Shown here piece by piece: positions 18,214 through 27,316 of a DNA stretch of 64,000 bases (its first letter is position 1; each line of letters opens with the position of its first letter). The translations under genes were made by a program, and so were the position numbers. The DNA comes from Enterococcus faecalis (GTDB taxonomy: Bacteria > Bacillota > Bacilli > Lactobacillales > Enterococcaceae): assembly GCF_029024925.1 (NCBI RefSeq), contig NZ_CP118962.1, forward strand, positions 1,644,001 to 1,708,000. Reading direction: 5' to 3'. The notes beneath the pieces are model-generated. The model saw only the letters and a program-made list of their open reading frames with translations. It was not told the DNA's origin and did not search any database.

Positions 18214-18876
18214 CTATTTAGTTTTCTTCTTTTTAGATAAGTTATTTCTCTGCTTATTGATTTTGATTTTTCGATAGTCAAACCCTATTTCTGTCATCAA
18301 CTCTTCCCAATTTTTATTTGTTCTTTTCATTATTGTATCAACTGATGGTAACTTTGGTGATTGAACTAGTTTTCGAAATTTCGTCATTGATAAATCATCC
18401 TGTAATTTTAATCGGACTATTTCATTTCTTAGTTCAATCATTAGTTCAAAATCAGTAAAAGAAGACTTCTCTGTATTCTTTCTAAATAGATACCTTATAT
18501 CTCCAAATCTCTTTTTTAATGTACTCAATGAAGGAACGTCTTTTCCTACTGATCTTTTTTCATACATACGCTGAGAAGTTATTTTCTCAACCGTGATAAA
18601 AGACTCTACTATTTTCAATAAATCTTTTTCTGATATTTTTGCCCATTTCCCATATTCTCCATTATCACACCCAAGACTAACTAATAAGTTTTTCCATGAA
18701 CCATATTTTTGATTGATAAACCACATACTTGGTGCAGAATTGGGATTTTCTAATAATTTCCTATGATATTGACGGCTAGATTTTATTTCGTGTTTTTCGA
18801 TAAATTGATTGATTAACAAAATCAGTTTTAGATCACTTAGATTCTTCCATACGATTCGTCCATCATCTTGTTTCAC
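18214..18876 (-). CDS. Protein with three homing-endonuclease-associated repeats
   Basis: The 220-residue basic protein contains three copies of a roughly 55-residue helical module ending in the pattern P-S..T/F-I..K.G-W..L-L..G: about residues 15-70 (APSMWFINQKYGSWKNLLVSLG), 82-132 (VPSLSTLKKRFGDIRYLF) and 140-200 (LPSVDTIMKRTNKNWEELMTEIG). Such modules bind DNA in HNH homing endonucleases and in stand-alone regulators; no nuclease domain is present here. It is the last gene of the ICE on this side. A DNA-binding role in excision or regulation is inferred. The lysine-rich tail ends KKKKTK. Confidence 0.6.
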   Translation of the reverse strand: MKQDDGRIVWKNLSDLKLILLINQFIEKHEIKSSRQYHRKLLENPNSAPSMWFINQKYGSWKNLLVSLGCDNGEYGKWAKISEKDLLKIVESFITVEKITSQRMYEKRSVGKDVPSLSTLKKRFGDIRYLFRKNTEKSSFTDFELMIELRNEIVRLKLQDDLSMTKFRKLVQSPKLPSVDTIMKRTNKNWEELMTEIGFDYRKIKINKQRNNLSKKKKTK

Positions 18877-19180
18877 GATAAAAACTCCTAAAAATTATTT
18901 AGATAGAATCCTATCACATCAACTTTTTAGTAGAAAAGTACATGTTTTGGCTTTTTCGAAAAAAGTCGACCCTTTTAGTAACTCGGGTTCAGAAGTTGCT
19001 AAATTCGGTAAATGTTTTGGTATTTTTCGTATTAAATTTGTCGTCAAATTGACTACGAAATTTTGCCCTATTTTGACGACACTGATAGTCAAAATCGGAC
19101 AATCTAGGGCAATTTAATGGAATATGAATGAAAAATGATCCAAAATAGCCAATTGAGGCTTAAAACTGTGATAGTGAAAA
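18877..19180. other. ICE end: direct and inverted repeat cluster, probable attachment region
   Basis: No gene is seen here. ATGTTTTGGCTTTTTCG (18942-18958) recurs as ATGTTTTGGTATTTTTCG (19012-19029), each preceded by CTTTTAGTA-type sequence (18923 and 18972). Overlapping inverted repeats follow: GTCGTCAAA (19041) with TTTGACGAC (19072); TTTTGAC with GTCAAAA; and TGCCCTA (19064) with TAGGGCA (about 19105). Such arrays are usual binding sites for recombinase and Xis at ICE ends. The intact rplS terminator at 19184 puts the junction left of it. The exact attR core cannot be set without an empty site. Confidence 0.55.
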
Positions 19181-19183
19181 AAG

Positions 19184-19213
19184 AAAAAGCCCTTGATATA
19201 CAAGGACTTTTCA
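19184..19213 (-). terminator. rplS operon terminator
   Basis: On the minus strand AAAAGTCCTTG pairs with CAAGGGCTTTT and is followed by a T-rich tract. It remained intact after ICE insertion. Confidence 0.8.
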
Positions 19214-19246
19214 CAGATTTCAGATTTCCAAGGAAGTTTTCCGTGT

Positions 19247-19594
19247 TTATCTTCTGATTTCTTTGATACGAGCTGCTTTTCCGTGTAATGCGCGTAAGTA
19301 GTAAAGTTTTGCACGACGTACTTTACCGTAGCGAACCACTTCAATTTGAGCAACACGTGGTGTGTGTAATGGGAATGTACGTTCCACACCAACACCATTT
19401 GAAACTTTACGTACTGTGTAAGTTTCGCTGATTCCAGCACCACGGCGTTTAATTACAACACCTTCGAATAACTGGATACGTTCACGAGTACCTTCGACTA
19501 CTTTCGCATGAACGCGAACAGTGTCACCAGGGCGGAACGCAGGAATATCCGTACGTAATTGTTCTTGTGTTAATTCTTGAATTAATGGATTCAT
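19247..19594 (-). CDS. rplS: Ribosomal protein bL19
   Basis: The 115-residue 50S protein L19 lies at the 30S-50S interface. From the ATG at 19594 it reads [18 protein letters not shown], the canonical start, with AGGAG nine bases upstream; the longer upstream frame is not needed. Conserved segments include [13 protein letters not shown] and the C-terminal RRAKLYYLR. It is the third gene of rimM-trmD-rplS; the ICE is inserted just beyond its terminator. Confidence 0.98.
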
Positions 19595-19737
19595 TTTATC
19601 CTTCTCCTTATTCCCAAATATTCTTATGGTCACTTCTGCCACAGCGGAATATTGTAATAGTTAGAGCGCATTGCACTCACCAAATTAGTTTACCACAGAC
19701 AAAATAAGCTGTAAAGAGAATTTTCTTGAAAGTTCCC

Positions 19738-20478
19738 TTATTTTTGCTCTTCTTGTTTAATTTCCTCTAATAACTTCAACATTTCAGGCGTCATTTCTAC
19801 TGATTCCAACATGTCAGGTCGACGCAAAAAGGTCCGTCGTAATGATTCTTTTAGTTGCCATTCTGCAATTAATTTATGGTTACCATTCGTTAGCACGGCA
19901 GGGACTTCCATATCGTTGAAAATAGCAGGTCTGGTATATTGTGGATGCTCTAATAGGCCAGTGGAATGTGAATCCGTTTGTGCAGAAAGATTGTTACCTA
20001 AGACATCAGGTAATAAACGGACTGTCGCATCAATCATGACCATTGCGCCTAATTCGCCCCCTGTTAAAACGTAATCCCCCAATGAAACTTCATCTGTGAC
20101 CATCGTGCGAATTCGCTCATCATAGCCTTCATAATGTCCACAAATAAAAACTAAATGTTCTTCTTGTGAAAATTCCTCGGCCATTTTCTGATTAAACGGT
20201 TTTCCTGCTGGATCTAATAAGATGACCCGTTTTGGTTGCTGGTTTGTCTCTTCTTCAATTGCCTTTAGGTTATCATAGATCGGTTGTACTTTTAAAAGCA
20301 TCCCCGCGCCACCGCCATACGGATAATCATCGACCGTTTGGTGTTTGTTATCTGAAAAATCGCGAAAATTAGAGACATTCAATTCTAATAACTGCTTTTC
20401 CCGAGCTTTCCCAATAATTGATTCCCCCATTGGTCCTTCAAACATTCTAGGAAAAAGAGTTAATACATCAATTCTCAT
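19738..20478 (-). CDS. trmD: tRNA (guanine-N1)-methyltransferase
   Basis: TrmD methylates G37 of tRNAs using S-adenosylmethionine and prevents frameshifting. The product starts [16 protein letters not shown], has the trefoil-knot SAM site ([24 protein letters not shown]) and the tRNA-binding HPQYTRP. At about 246 residues it has normal length. The frame overlaps the end of rimM by about ten bases, with AAGGA upstream, so it is coupled to rimM. Confidence 0.98.
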   Translation of the reverse strand: MRIDVLTLFPRMFEGPMGESIIGKAREKQLLELNVSNFRDFSDNKHQTVDDYPYGGGAGMLLKVQPIYDNLKAIEEETNQQPKRVILLDPAGKPFNQKMAEEFSQEEHLVFICGHYEGYDERIRTMVTDEVSLGDYVLTGGELGAMVMIDATVRLLPDVLGNNLSAQTDSHSTGLLEHPQYTRPAIFNDMEVPAVLTNGNHKLIAEWQLKESLRRTFLRRPDMLESVEMTPEMLKLLEEIKQEEQK

Positions 20479-20992
20479 CGTCAATCAATCCTTCTGGAAT
20501 GTCCACATCAATCCGTTGATTTTCGACATCGACTTTTGTAACAACGCCTTCAATATACGGTAAAAGCAAATCTTTTTTCTTTGGTCGTTGGACGACCCAC
20601 ACATCATTCGCACCAGGAGATAAAATTTCTTTAATTTTTCCCAGTTCACTACCAGTTTCATCATAAACAGTGGCACCAATGATTTGGTGATAATAAAATT
20701 CGTCCTCTGCCAACTCAGCGAGATTGTCTTTTGCAACTTTTAAAATACCGTCACGATATTTTTCAACATCGTTAATATTTGGATGTCCTTCAAAGCTTAA
20801 AATGTCAAAATTCTTATGCTTGCGGTGGGACTTCACGACCAATTCAATTGGTGCTTTTTTCTCTTGAAATAGCAGTAAGGTTGCTCCTTTTTGATAACGT
20901 TCTTCTGGAAAATCCGTTTTCGAAATGACCCGAACTTCTCCTTTGATTCCTTGTGTGTTCACAATTTTTCCTACATTTAAATAATCTGTCAC
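20468..20992 (-). CDS. rimM: 16S rRNA processing protein RimM
   Basis: RimM helps mature the 3' domain of 16S rRNA and binds ribosomal protein S19. The 174-residue product begins [22 protein letters not shown], the conserved RimM N-terminal barrel, and has the PRC-barrel half ([30 protein letters not shown]). It is the first gene of the rimM-trmD-rplS operon; its stop lies inside trmD. Confidence 0.97.
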   Translation of the reverse strand: MTDYLNVGKIVNTQGIKGEVRVISKTDFPEERYQKGATLLLFQEKKAPIELVVKSHRKHKNFDILSFEGHPNINDVEKYRDGILKVAKDNLAELAEDEFYYHQIIGATVYDETGSELGKIKEILSPGANDVWVVQRPKKKDLLLPYIEGVVTKVDVENQRIDVDIPEGLIDDEN

Positions 20993-21056
20993 GTGAAAGC
21001 CTCTCTTCCTTGTATTTCATCTTTCCTATTCTACCATTTCTTACGCGCAAATTCTA

Positions 21057-21098
21057 TGAAAAAACAAAGGCCAACTTTTCCAGTCAGCCTTTGTTTTT
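21057..21098 (-). terminator. mntH terminator
   Basis: On the minus strand AACAAAGGC pairs with GCCTTTGTT and is followed by TTTTT. It separates mntH from rimM-trmD-rplS. Confidence 0.85.
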
Positions 21099-21099
21099 A

Positions 21100-22461
21100 T
21101 TAATTCGTTAAACCAGTTAATGTGCCATAAATTAAAAATAAATTCAATAACGTCAAGGCAATTGCAATAATCCAAGCTAAAAATTTCACCCACGCTGGAT
21201 TCGCAAATTGGCCCATTAATTTTTTATCACTTGTATACATCGTTAAAGGAATAATCGACACTGGCAAAGCAATACTTAGGAAAACTTGAGTATAAAGTAA
21301 CAAGTCTTCAACAGCCGTTTCGCTACCGCCATAAATAATGACACAGATAATGACTGGCACAATTGCTAACAAACGAGTTAACACTCGTCGTGCCCACAAC
21401 GGCATTTTTAAATGGATAAAGCCTTCCATTACAATTTGTCCTGACAGCGTACCTGTAATCGTTGAATTTTGACCCGAAGCCAGTAAAGCAATTGCAAAAA
21501 GAATACTTAACACTGGGCTAGCAATATTACCAACAATATCTGGATTTTTCAGAGCATCAAATAAATCAACGAATTTACCTAATTCACTGTTGGTTCCATA
21601 AAATAATGCTCCTCCTAAAATTAACAACAAACAATTTACGACAAAAGCGACAGTTAATTGAATATTTGAATCCCAAGTAGTGAAACGAATTGCTTTGGCT
21701 TTCTCAGCATCATCGTTACGATCAAATTTCCGAGCTTGCGCAATGGAAGAATGCAAATATAAGTTATGAGGCATGACTGTCGCTCCAACGATTCCCAAGG
21801 CTAAAAATAACATGGATTTATCTGTCGCTATTTTTGTGTCTGGAATAAAACCTCGTAATACTTCACCAACATTTGGATCTGCTAATGCCACTTCATAAGC
21901 AAAAACAAAAAAGATAACTGCAATTAAACAAGAAACAATTGCTTCGATTTTGCGAAAGCCTAACTTTGTCAGTAGCAAAAGTAATAAAACATCAAACGTT
22001 GTTATCAACACACCAATTAATAATGGAAAACCAAATAATAATTGCAAAGCAACGGCACCACCAATTACCTCAGCGATATCTGTTGCCATTATGGCTAACT
22101 CCGTCACCACCCACAAGGCAACGCCCGTTCGTTTACTTGTATGCTCTCTAGTCGCTTGAGCTAAATCCATTCCTGTCACGATTCCTAAGCGTGCAGCCAT
22201 ACTTTGTAGTAACATGGCAACTAAACTAGAAAGTAAAATCACACTAAGTAACGTGTACTTATATTCCGCTCCGCCAGCAATTGACGTAATCCAATTTCCT
22301 GGATCCATATAACCAACAGCCACTAAAGCGCCAGGTCCGCTATAGGCTAACAAAGTTCGCCAAAAGCTTGCGTTTTTAGGTACCTCGACGGTATTATTTA
22401 TCTCTTCTAAACTAGGTCCATTTGCATAATTAAGCATTTTTTCCGTTTTCTTTTCTTTCAT
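21100..22461 (-). CDS. mntH: NRAMP-family manganese transporter
   Basis: This proton-coupled divalent metal importer brings Mn2+ into the cell. The 453-residue protein has about eleven membrane helices, the metal-binding DPGN motif at residues 53-56 and the conserved [10 protein letters not shown] further on; both are NRAMP hallmarks. The gene is single. A promoter (22529-22557) and a DtxR-family inverted repeat (22499-22516) directly upstream suggest repression by EfaR when manganese is plentiful. Confidence 0.95.
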   Translation of the reverse strand: MKEKKTEKMLNYANGPSLEEINNTVEVPKNASFWRTLLAYSGPGALVAVGYMDPGNWITSIAGGAEYKYTLLSVILLSSLVAMLLQSMAARLGIVTGMDLAQATREHTSKRTGVALWVVTELAIMATDIAEVIGGAVALQLLFGFPLLIGVLITTFDVLLLLLLTKLGFRKIEAIVSCLIAVIFFVFAYEVALADPNVGEVLRGFIPDTKIATDKSMLFLALGIVGATVMPHNLYLHSSIAQARKFDRNDDAEKAKAIRFTTWDSNIQLTVAFVVNCLLLILGGALFYGTNSELGKFVDLFDALKNPDIVGNIASPVLSILFAIALLASGQNSTITGTLSGQIVMEGFIHLKMPLWARRVLTRLLAIVPVIICVIIYGGSETAVEDLLLYTQVFLSIALPVSIIPLTMYTSDKKLMGQFANPAWVKFLAWIIAIALTLLNLFLIYGTLTGLTN

Positions 22462-22498
22462 CCAACATCCCTCAATCTATCTTGTTCACACATTTCAT

Positions 22499-22516
22499 TT
22501 TTAGGTACACCTAAAA
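22499..22516. promoter_or_regulatory. DtxR/EfaR-type operator of mntH
   Basis: TTTTAGGTACACCTAAAA is a perfect 8-bp inverted repeat around AC. It fits the TTAGG...CCTAA pattern bound by manganese regulators of the DtxR family (EfaR, SloR, MntR-like). It lies just downstream of the mntH -10 box, a repressing position. Confidence 0.8.
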
Positions 22517-22528
22517 CTAGTTAACATA

Positions 22529-22557
22529 ATTATAGTCTTCTTATTCTTCGTTGTAAA
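22529..22557 (-). promoter_or_regulatory. mntH promoter
   Basis: On the minus strand TTTACA (22557-22552) and TATAAT (22534-22529) are spaced by 17 bases. The EfaR-type box follows around the transcription start. Confidence 0.8.
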
Positions 22558-22657
22558 CTGTTACATTCTAATTTTTTAAGCACTTTCGCTATAAATCGTT
22601 TTGTTTTTACCAAAAAATCCCTTACACTTATTTTATCATAGATCGGAGGTTATGAGG

Positions 22658-23032
22658 ATGAAGTTAGATATGGTCGGTATTATCGTCAACGATATGACAC
22701 AAGCACTCTCTTTTTACCAAACGCTAGGTTTTAACGTGCTGGGAGAAGCTTCGCCCGATTACACAGAATTACAAAACAATGGCGTCAGAATTTCTTTAAA
22801 TTCACTACAAATGATTACTGGTGTCTATGGGTTTGCGCCTAGCCAACAAGGCGATAAAATTGAACTTGCTTTTCTTTGTGAAACGGCCGCAGAAGTTGAT
22901 AACACCGTAAAAAAAATGAGCCAAGCTGGTTACATTGTTTTTAAAGAACCTTGGAATGCACCTTGGGGCCAACGATACGCAATTATTAAAGACGTGGATG
23001 CAAATTTAATTTCACTCTTTGCCCCTCTATAA
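22658..23032 (+). CDS. Glyoxalase/bleomycin-resistance-fold protein
   Basis: The 124-residue protein has the paired beta-alpha-beta-beta-beta fold of vicinal-oxygen-chelate enzymes: MVGIIVNDMTQALSFYQTLGF at the start and a second half ending WGQRYAIIKDVDANLISLFAPL. The substrate is unknown. The ATG at 22658 lies eight bases after GGAGG; an ATG six bases earlier is too close to that site. The first metal-ligand position is Gly-Ile rather than His, so it may not be a classical metal enzyme. Confidence 0.75.
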   Translation: MKLDMVGIIVNDMTQALSFYQTLGFNVLGEASPDYTELQNNGVRISLNSLQMITGVYGFAPSQQGDKIELAFLCETAAEVDNTVKKMSQAGYIVFKEPWNAPWGQRYAIIKDVDANLISLFAPL

Positions 23033-23173
23033 TATTACTAAAAGATGCGCCACTTTCGTTTCTTTTACTCTCTTTCGAAAGATCAGTGCAGAATGGGTCT
23101 TAAGTAGGATGTCTTTTCTGTCTCTTTTTTTGTATAATAAACTTATCAAATGATGTGTATCTTACAACTTTGT

Positions 23174-23206
23174 TCGTTTGCAGAAAGAACAAACGATGTT
23201 TTTTAT
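23174..23206 (+). terminator. Weak terminator in the 23.1-kb gap
   Basis: TCGTTTG pairs with CAAACGA and is followed by TGTTTTTTAT. It lies between the glyoxalase-like and TVP38-like genes. Confidence 0.55.
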
Positions 23207-23262
23207 TGATAAAAAGTTATATACTAAAAGTACGATGAGTATAACTAAAGGAGATGAGAAAT

Positions 23263-23862
23263 GTGAGTGTTACCCTATCTAGAAAAATTGTTAATATTAT
23301 TTCCATTTTGGGCATTGTTGCAACCATAATTGCAACCATCTATTTTATCCGATTAGGTGTCTTCAAGGACATCAATGCACTAAGAGGACTAGTAGGGCAA
23401 TCTGTCATTCTCGGTCCGATTATTTTCATGTTAATTCAGATTATTCAAGTGGTTATTCCGATTATTCCTGGTGGTGTTAGCTGTGCTGCAGGGGTCTTGA
23501 TTTTCGGGCCAACAATGGGCTTCGTCTATAATTACGTTGGTATTGCACTTGGCTCTATTATCATTTTCTTATTAGGTCGTAATTATGGGAAACCATTCAT
23601 TATGAGCCTTGTCAGTGATAAAACATATAACAAGTATATCGGTTGGTTAGACAATGAAAAACGTTTTGAACGATTGTTTGCTTTAGCAATTTTCTTCCCG
23701 ATTGCACCGGATGATGCGCTTTGTTTAATGGCCGGTTTAACAAAAATGTCTGTGAAAAAATTTACTCTGATTATTTTATTAGCAAAACCTGCTTCTATCT
23801 ATTTATATAGTCTTGCGTTAATTTATGGCGGTACATTTTTAACTAGCTTACTGGGAATGTAA
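23263..23862 (+). CDS. TVP38/TMEM64 (DedA-like) membrane protein
   Basis: The protein has several hydrophobic helices and the SNARE-associated/VTT signature (IPIIPGGVSCAAGVLIFGPTMGFVYNYVG, then LFALAIFFPIAPDDALCLMAG). Members move lipids such as undecaprenyl phosphate or phospholipids across the membrane; the substrate here is unknown. AAAGGAG directly abuts an in-frame ATG at 23254, so the GTG nine bases on (23263) is the better start. A strong terminator follows. Confidence 0.85.
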   Translation: MSVTLSRKIVNIISILGIVATIIATIYFIRLGVFKDINALRGLVGQSVILGPIIFMLIQIIQVVIPIIPGGVSCAAGVLIFGPTMGFVYNYVGIALGSIIIFLLGRNYGKPFIMSLVSDKTYNKYIGWLDNEKRFERLFALAIFFPIAPDDALCLMAGLTKMSVKKFTLIILLAKPASIYLYSLALIYGGTFLTSLLGM

Positions 23863-23881
23863 AATAAATAAAAAAGCGAAC

Positions 23882-23930
23882 GGACTAAATCAAAACTCTG
23901 CCTGTGTCAGTTTGATTTAGTCCTTTTATT
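23882..23930 (+). terminator. Strong terminator after the TVP38-like gene
   Basis: GGACTAAATCAAA pairs perfectly with TTTGATTTAGTCC over a 15-base loop, followed by TTTTATT. Confidence 0.9.
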
Positions 23931-23962
23931 ATGGAATTTTGGTAGAAACTGGGGGACTTTTG

Positions 23963-25765
23963 ATGTTTAGTTATTTTAAAAATAGTATTGTGAATACGCT
24001 AGATTTTCTTAAAGGAACAACGGCGTATTTTCGCGACGTGCTCTTGATGCACGGATTTATGTTATTCGTTCTATTGCCTTTATTGACAAGTTTGTCCAAA
24101 TTGGTACTCAAAGAAGGTGGGATTGATTATATTTCCTACGATAACTTAGGGGCAATTGCTACGCAACATCCCTATGTCCTTTTGACTTTTCTACTAATTG
24201 GGCTGTTAATTTTACTGGCGCTCTTTTTTGAATTTACCTTTTTATTGCTTAGTGTTTATTTTATTAAGAAAAAGCAACCAATTACTCTAACGCAATTATT
24301 GCACGGCACCTTGCTTCAGATCAAAAAAGTTCGAGGAATTACCTTTCTGTTTTTCCTGGCATATTTCTTTTTGATTTTACCATTAAGTGGGTTAACCTTC
24401 CGCTCTTATTTATTAACAAGAGTTAAGATTCCAGCCTTTATCTTAGATTTTATTTTTGCAAATCGCGTCATTATTATTATTGGTTTCGTATTGTTAGAAC
24501 TGATTATCTTATATTTAGCGATTCGACTTGCTTTTGCCCTTCCAGAGTTGATTTTACGTGATGTTGGTTTTCGTGAGTCTTTAAAACGTAGTTGGCAAAT
24601 TACAAAGCGACGCTTTTTCCAGATTTTAGGGCAATTTATTATCATTGGAGGAACTGTTTTAGGGATTTTTACGGCTGGCTATTTCTTGATATTTTTAGGT
24701 CAAACCGCAGTCGAAACGTTTAAACCTGAGTGGTCTTTACCTAGCGCTGTCATCGCTATGACACTCCTTCAGGTTATGATGCTCTTAAACTTGGTGTTGT
24801 CTAGTGTTGCTATTTTTTACATTATTGTTGATGATATGGAGGATGAAGGGATTTTGCCTGACACGCCAGAATGGTTCACCCCGAAATCAGAGGTTCGGGT
24901 AGAATGGACCACCTTCAGAGTCGTTCTTTTTTGTTTGATTGCAATCATCTTCGGAATTGGTGTAGGCACCTATAATACGAATTACCTAAGTCATACACCT
25001 GACCGAAAACCGGTTACCATCTCCCATCGTGGTGTCAATGGTAACAATGGCGTTCAAAACACCTTGGACTCTTTAATCGAGACCAATAAGGCAAAACCTG
25101 ATTATGTTGAAATGGATATTCAAGAAACCAAAGACCATCAATTTATTGTCATGCACGATTTTAATTTACGGGCGTTAACGGGTGTTAATAAACGACCAAA
25201 TCAATTAACACTTAAAGAATTAACGAACATGAATGTCACAGAAAATGGTCAAACTGCTAAAATGGTTTCTTTTGATGATTATTTAGCCAAAGCCAATCAA
25301 TTAAAACAACGTTTATTAATTGAAATCAAAACCACGCCTCAGGATAGCCCTGATTTAGTACAGCGCTTTGTCAAACAATACCGTGAAAATATTTTAGAAA
25401 ACGGCCATATCCTTCATACCTTAACCTATGATACGGCGATGGCCTTAAAGAAAGAAGAACCACGCTTTTATGTAGGCTACGTTATTCCTTTCAACATTGT
25501 GGGACCGCCTAAAATGCCAGTTGACTTTTTTACTATGGAATACAGTACAATGAATCGTAACTTTGTAAATGCCGCTCATCATGATGGGAAAAAGGTTTAT
25601 GCTTGGACAGCAAATGATGAAGATGTTATGACGCGAATGATTTTTTATGGCGTCGATGGTATCATTACCGATCAGCTCAGTCTACTGAATGAAACAATGA
25701 AAACCGATTTAGAAAACCCAACATACTCCGATAAACTGTTGAATTTCGCTATTGGAATGGGTTAA
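23963..25765 (+). CDS. Membrane-anchored glycerophosphodiester phosphodiesterase
   Basis: The 600-residue protein has an N-terminal half with about eight membrane helices (GPDPase_memb type) and a C-terminal GDPD domain starting SHRGVNGNNGVQNTLDSL, with EMDIQETKDHQFIVMHD. It should hydrolyse glycerophosphodiesters or act on (lipo)teichoic acid at the membrane surface. The usual metal-ligand Glu after HRG is Gln (VQNT). I think this is shared by relatives with the membrane half, but that is from memory. GGGGGA lies six bases before the ATG at 23963. Confidence 0.88.
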   Translation: MFSYFKNSIVNTLDFLKGTTAYFRDVLLMHGFMLFVLLPLLTSLSKLVLKEGGIDYISYDNLGAIATQHPYVLLTFLLIGLLILLALFFEFTFLLLSVYFIKKKQPITLTQLLHGTLLQIKKVRGITFLFFLAYFFLILPLSGLTFRSYLLTRVKIPAFILDFIFANRVIIIIGFVLLELIILYLAIRLAFALPELILRDVGFRESLKRSWQITKRRFFQILGQFIIIGGTVLGIFTAGYFLIFLGQTAVETFKPEWSLPSAVIAMTLLQVMMLLNLVLSSVAIFYIIVDDMEDEGILPDTPEWFTPKSEVRVEWTTFRVVLFCLIAIIFGIGVGTYNTNYLSHTPDRKPVTISHRGVNGNNGVQNTLDSLIETNKAKPDYVEMDIQETKDHQFIVMHDFNLRALTGVNKRPNQLTLKELTNMNVTENGQTAKMVSFDDYLAKANQLKQRLLIEIKTTPQDSPDLVQRFVKQYRENILENGHILHTLTYDTAMALKKEEPRFYVGYVIPFNIVGPPKMPVDFFTMEYSTMNRNFVNAAHHDGKKVYAWTANDEDVMTRMIFYGVDGIITDQLSLLNETMKTDLENPTYSDKLLNFAIGMG

Positions 25766-25770
25766 AAAAA

Positions 25771-25943
25771 AGAGCGTGGGACAAAAATCACTTTGGATTT
25801 TTGCTCCACGCTCAAAAACTGATAAACGGCGGGAACAGAAGCAACTCCTTCGGAAATAAGCCGGAATTATCCAAAAATTAAAGAACAATTTTCGGAAATT
25901 CCTTCTTATTTCTCGGAGTTAAACGCTTCTGTCCCGACCTCTT
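25771..25943. repeat. Intergenic hairpin repeat, copy 1
   Basis: This 170-bp block begins with a hairpin (AGAGCGTGGGACAAAAATC with its mirror ending CCACGCTC), continues CGGCGGGAACAGAAGC and TCGGAAATAAGCC, and ends CTTCTGTCCCGACCTC. A nearly identical block lies at 62994-63220. It also serves as the terminator of the GDPD gene. Confidence 0.85.
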
Positions 25944-25954
25944 TTACGTTCATG

Positions 25955-26641
25955 TTAGTTGTTTTTACCAAAAATTCTTAAGAAAGCTAAGAATAAGTTG
26001 ATGAAGTCAAGGTATAATTGTAATGCGAAGAAAACGGCCATCCCAGTACCTGCTTGATCACCTGTTTGCGCATAGACTTGGCGTATACGTTGGTTATCAT
26101 AAGCAGTAATCCCTGAGAAAATTAGGACCATTAAAATGGAAATAAAGAATTCTACAGCACTACTGTGTAAAAGGAACATATTTAGCAACATCGCAATGAT
26201 AATTCCGATTAAGGCACTATAAGCGGCATGACCAACTGCTGATAGGTCTTTCTTCGTAAAGACACCTACTAATGACATCGCGCCAAAGGTAGCTGCTGCA
26301 CTTAAAAATGCGCCGGCCACTGTTCCACCAGTATACATTAATAACGTCACGGATAAAGTGACACCATTTAATAATGCATACGCAACAAATCCTGCAATCG
26401 CAATGGTTGGATTCTTCTGTGCTTTTGCGCCTAGATATAAAACTAAGCCAATTTCAACAAGCCAAATCATCCAAAAAGCTAAGCTTGATTGGAATAAAGT
26501 AGCTAGAACAGGTAAAAAGACAGTTGTCATTGCATAAGCCATGATTGCGCTAATACCAATTCCTAACGCTAAAAATCCGTAAATTTTGGCATAAAATTTA
26601 TTCAAACCTGTGCCAGTTTGGATATACTCTTGATTATTCAT
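25955..26641 (-). CDS. Bax inhibitor-1/YccA-family membrane protein
   Basis: The 228-residue protein has seven hydrophobic helices with the BI-1 pattern (SGITAYDNQRIRQVYA near the C-terminus, then a final helix LYLDFINLFLAFLRIFG). Family members act as pH-sensitive calcium leak channels or bind FtsH in bacteria; the role here is not known. The start overlaps the upstream MaoC-like gene by eight bases, so the two are coupled. Confidence 0.92.
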   Translation of the reverse strand: MNNQEYIQTGTGLNKFYAKIYGFLALGIGISAIMAYAMTTVFLPVLATLFQSSLAFWMIWLVEIGLVLYLGAKAQKNPTIAIAGFVAYALLNGVTLSVTLLMYTGGTVAGAFLSAAATFGAMSLVGVFTKKDLSAVGHAAYSALIGIIIAMLLNMFLLHSSAVEFFISILMVLIFSGITAYDNQRIRQVYAQTGDQAGTGMAVFFALQLYLDFINLFLAFLRIFGKNN

Positions 26642-27119
26642 AAGTTAAAGTCCCTTCTTTCTCTGTTAGTTCATCAATCGTCACTTGGGGTGGTTGAACC
26701 ATCACCACTGCATCTAACACGCGATTTTCTTGCTCATTAACAGCCTCAACTGAAATGGTAATCACATCTTTCATTTTGTCGACTTTGATTACTTCTAATT
26801 GGAAAGTCAATGTTTCGTAATGAAAAACGGGTTCCACAAAGTTCACAGAGAAATTCACAACATGTGAACCTGGTCCTGGTAAATGTTTTGAAATCGCACT
26901 AGTGATAATTCCCATCAGCATAATTGATGGTACGATTGGTTTTTCATATTCTGTTTTTTGGGCATAATCATGTTGGATATATAAAGGATTCGCATCATTG
27001 GTCAAGCCCAAGTAAAGTAATAAGTCCTTGTCTTCAATTGACTCTGTCAAGGACAACGAATCTCCCTCTTCGATATCTTCGATGGTTTTGCCTAATTTTC
27101 TCGGTTTTCCGATATTCAA
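26634..27119 (-). CDS. MaoC-like hot-dog dehydratase
   Basis: The 161-residue hot-dog-fold protein has the MaoC hydratase motif LGLTNDANPLYIQHDYA, with the catalytic Asp/His pair, and SIMLMGIITSAISKHLPGPG. It probably hydrates an enoyl-CoA/ACP or binds an acyl chain; the substrate is unknown. It overlaps the BI-1 gene by eight bases, an uncommon pairing that may link membrane lipid state to the BI-1 protein. Confidence 0.82.
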   Translation of the reverse strand: MNIGKPRKLGKTIEDIEEGDSLSLTESIEDKDLLLYLGLTNDANPLYIQHDYAQKTEYEKPIVPSIMLMGIITSAISKHLPGPGSHVVNFSVNFVEPVFHYETLTFQLEVIKVDKMKDVITISVEAVNEQENRVLDAVVMVQPPQVTIDELTEKEGTLTYE

Positions 27120-27240
27120 ATTAGTACACCTCCATTATTGATAAGATAATTGTACCAAAATGTACTTAAAAGGCAAGCTAAAAAGTAGTCTTTAAAGGAT
27201 GTTTAAACAAAACCAACTTATCTGCCATGCTAGATTTTAA

Positions 27241-27308
27241 AAACAAACAACGGAACAGGAGCAGCTTCTTATTTTTTGAAGCCAGATACCCCTGTCCCGA
27301 TTTTGTTT
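27241..27308 (-). terminator. murC terminator related to the intergenic repeat
   Basis: A long imperfect hairpin (CGGGACAGG...CCTGTTCCG with GGCTTC/GAAGC inside) is followed by TTGTTTGTTTTT on the minus strand. Its arms (GGAACAGGAGCAGCTTC and CCTGTCCCGA) resemble the second half of the 25.8-kb repeat. Confidence 0.75.
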
Positions 27309-27316
27309 ATGTTCTC

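Noticed and set aside
18809-19117. 102-codon plus-strand frame across the ICE end
   Set aside because: It covers the start of the HNH-repeat gene and the repeat array, has no ribosome site and a composition set by the repeats.
19114-19443. 109-codon minus-strand frame overlapping rplS
   Set aside because: It runs through rplS in another frame and through its terminator; rplS is certain.
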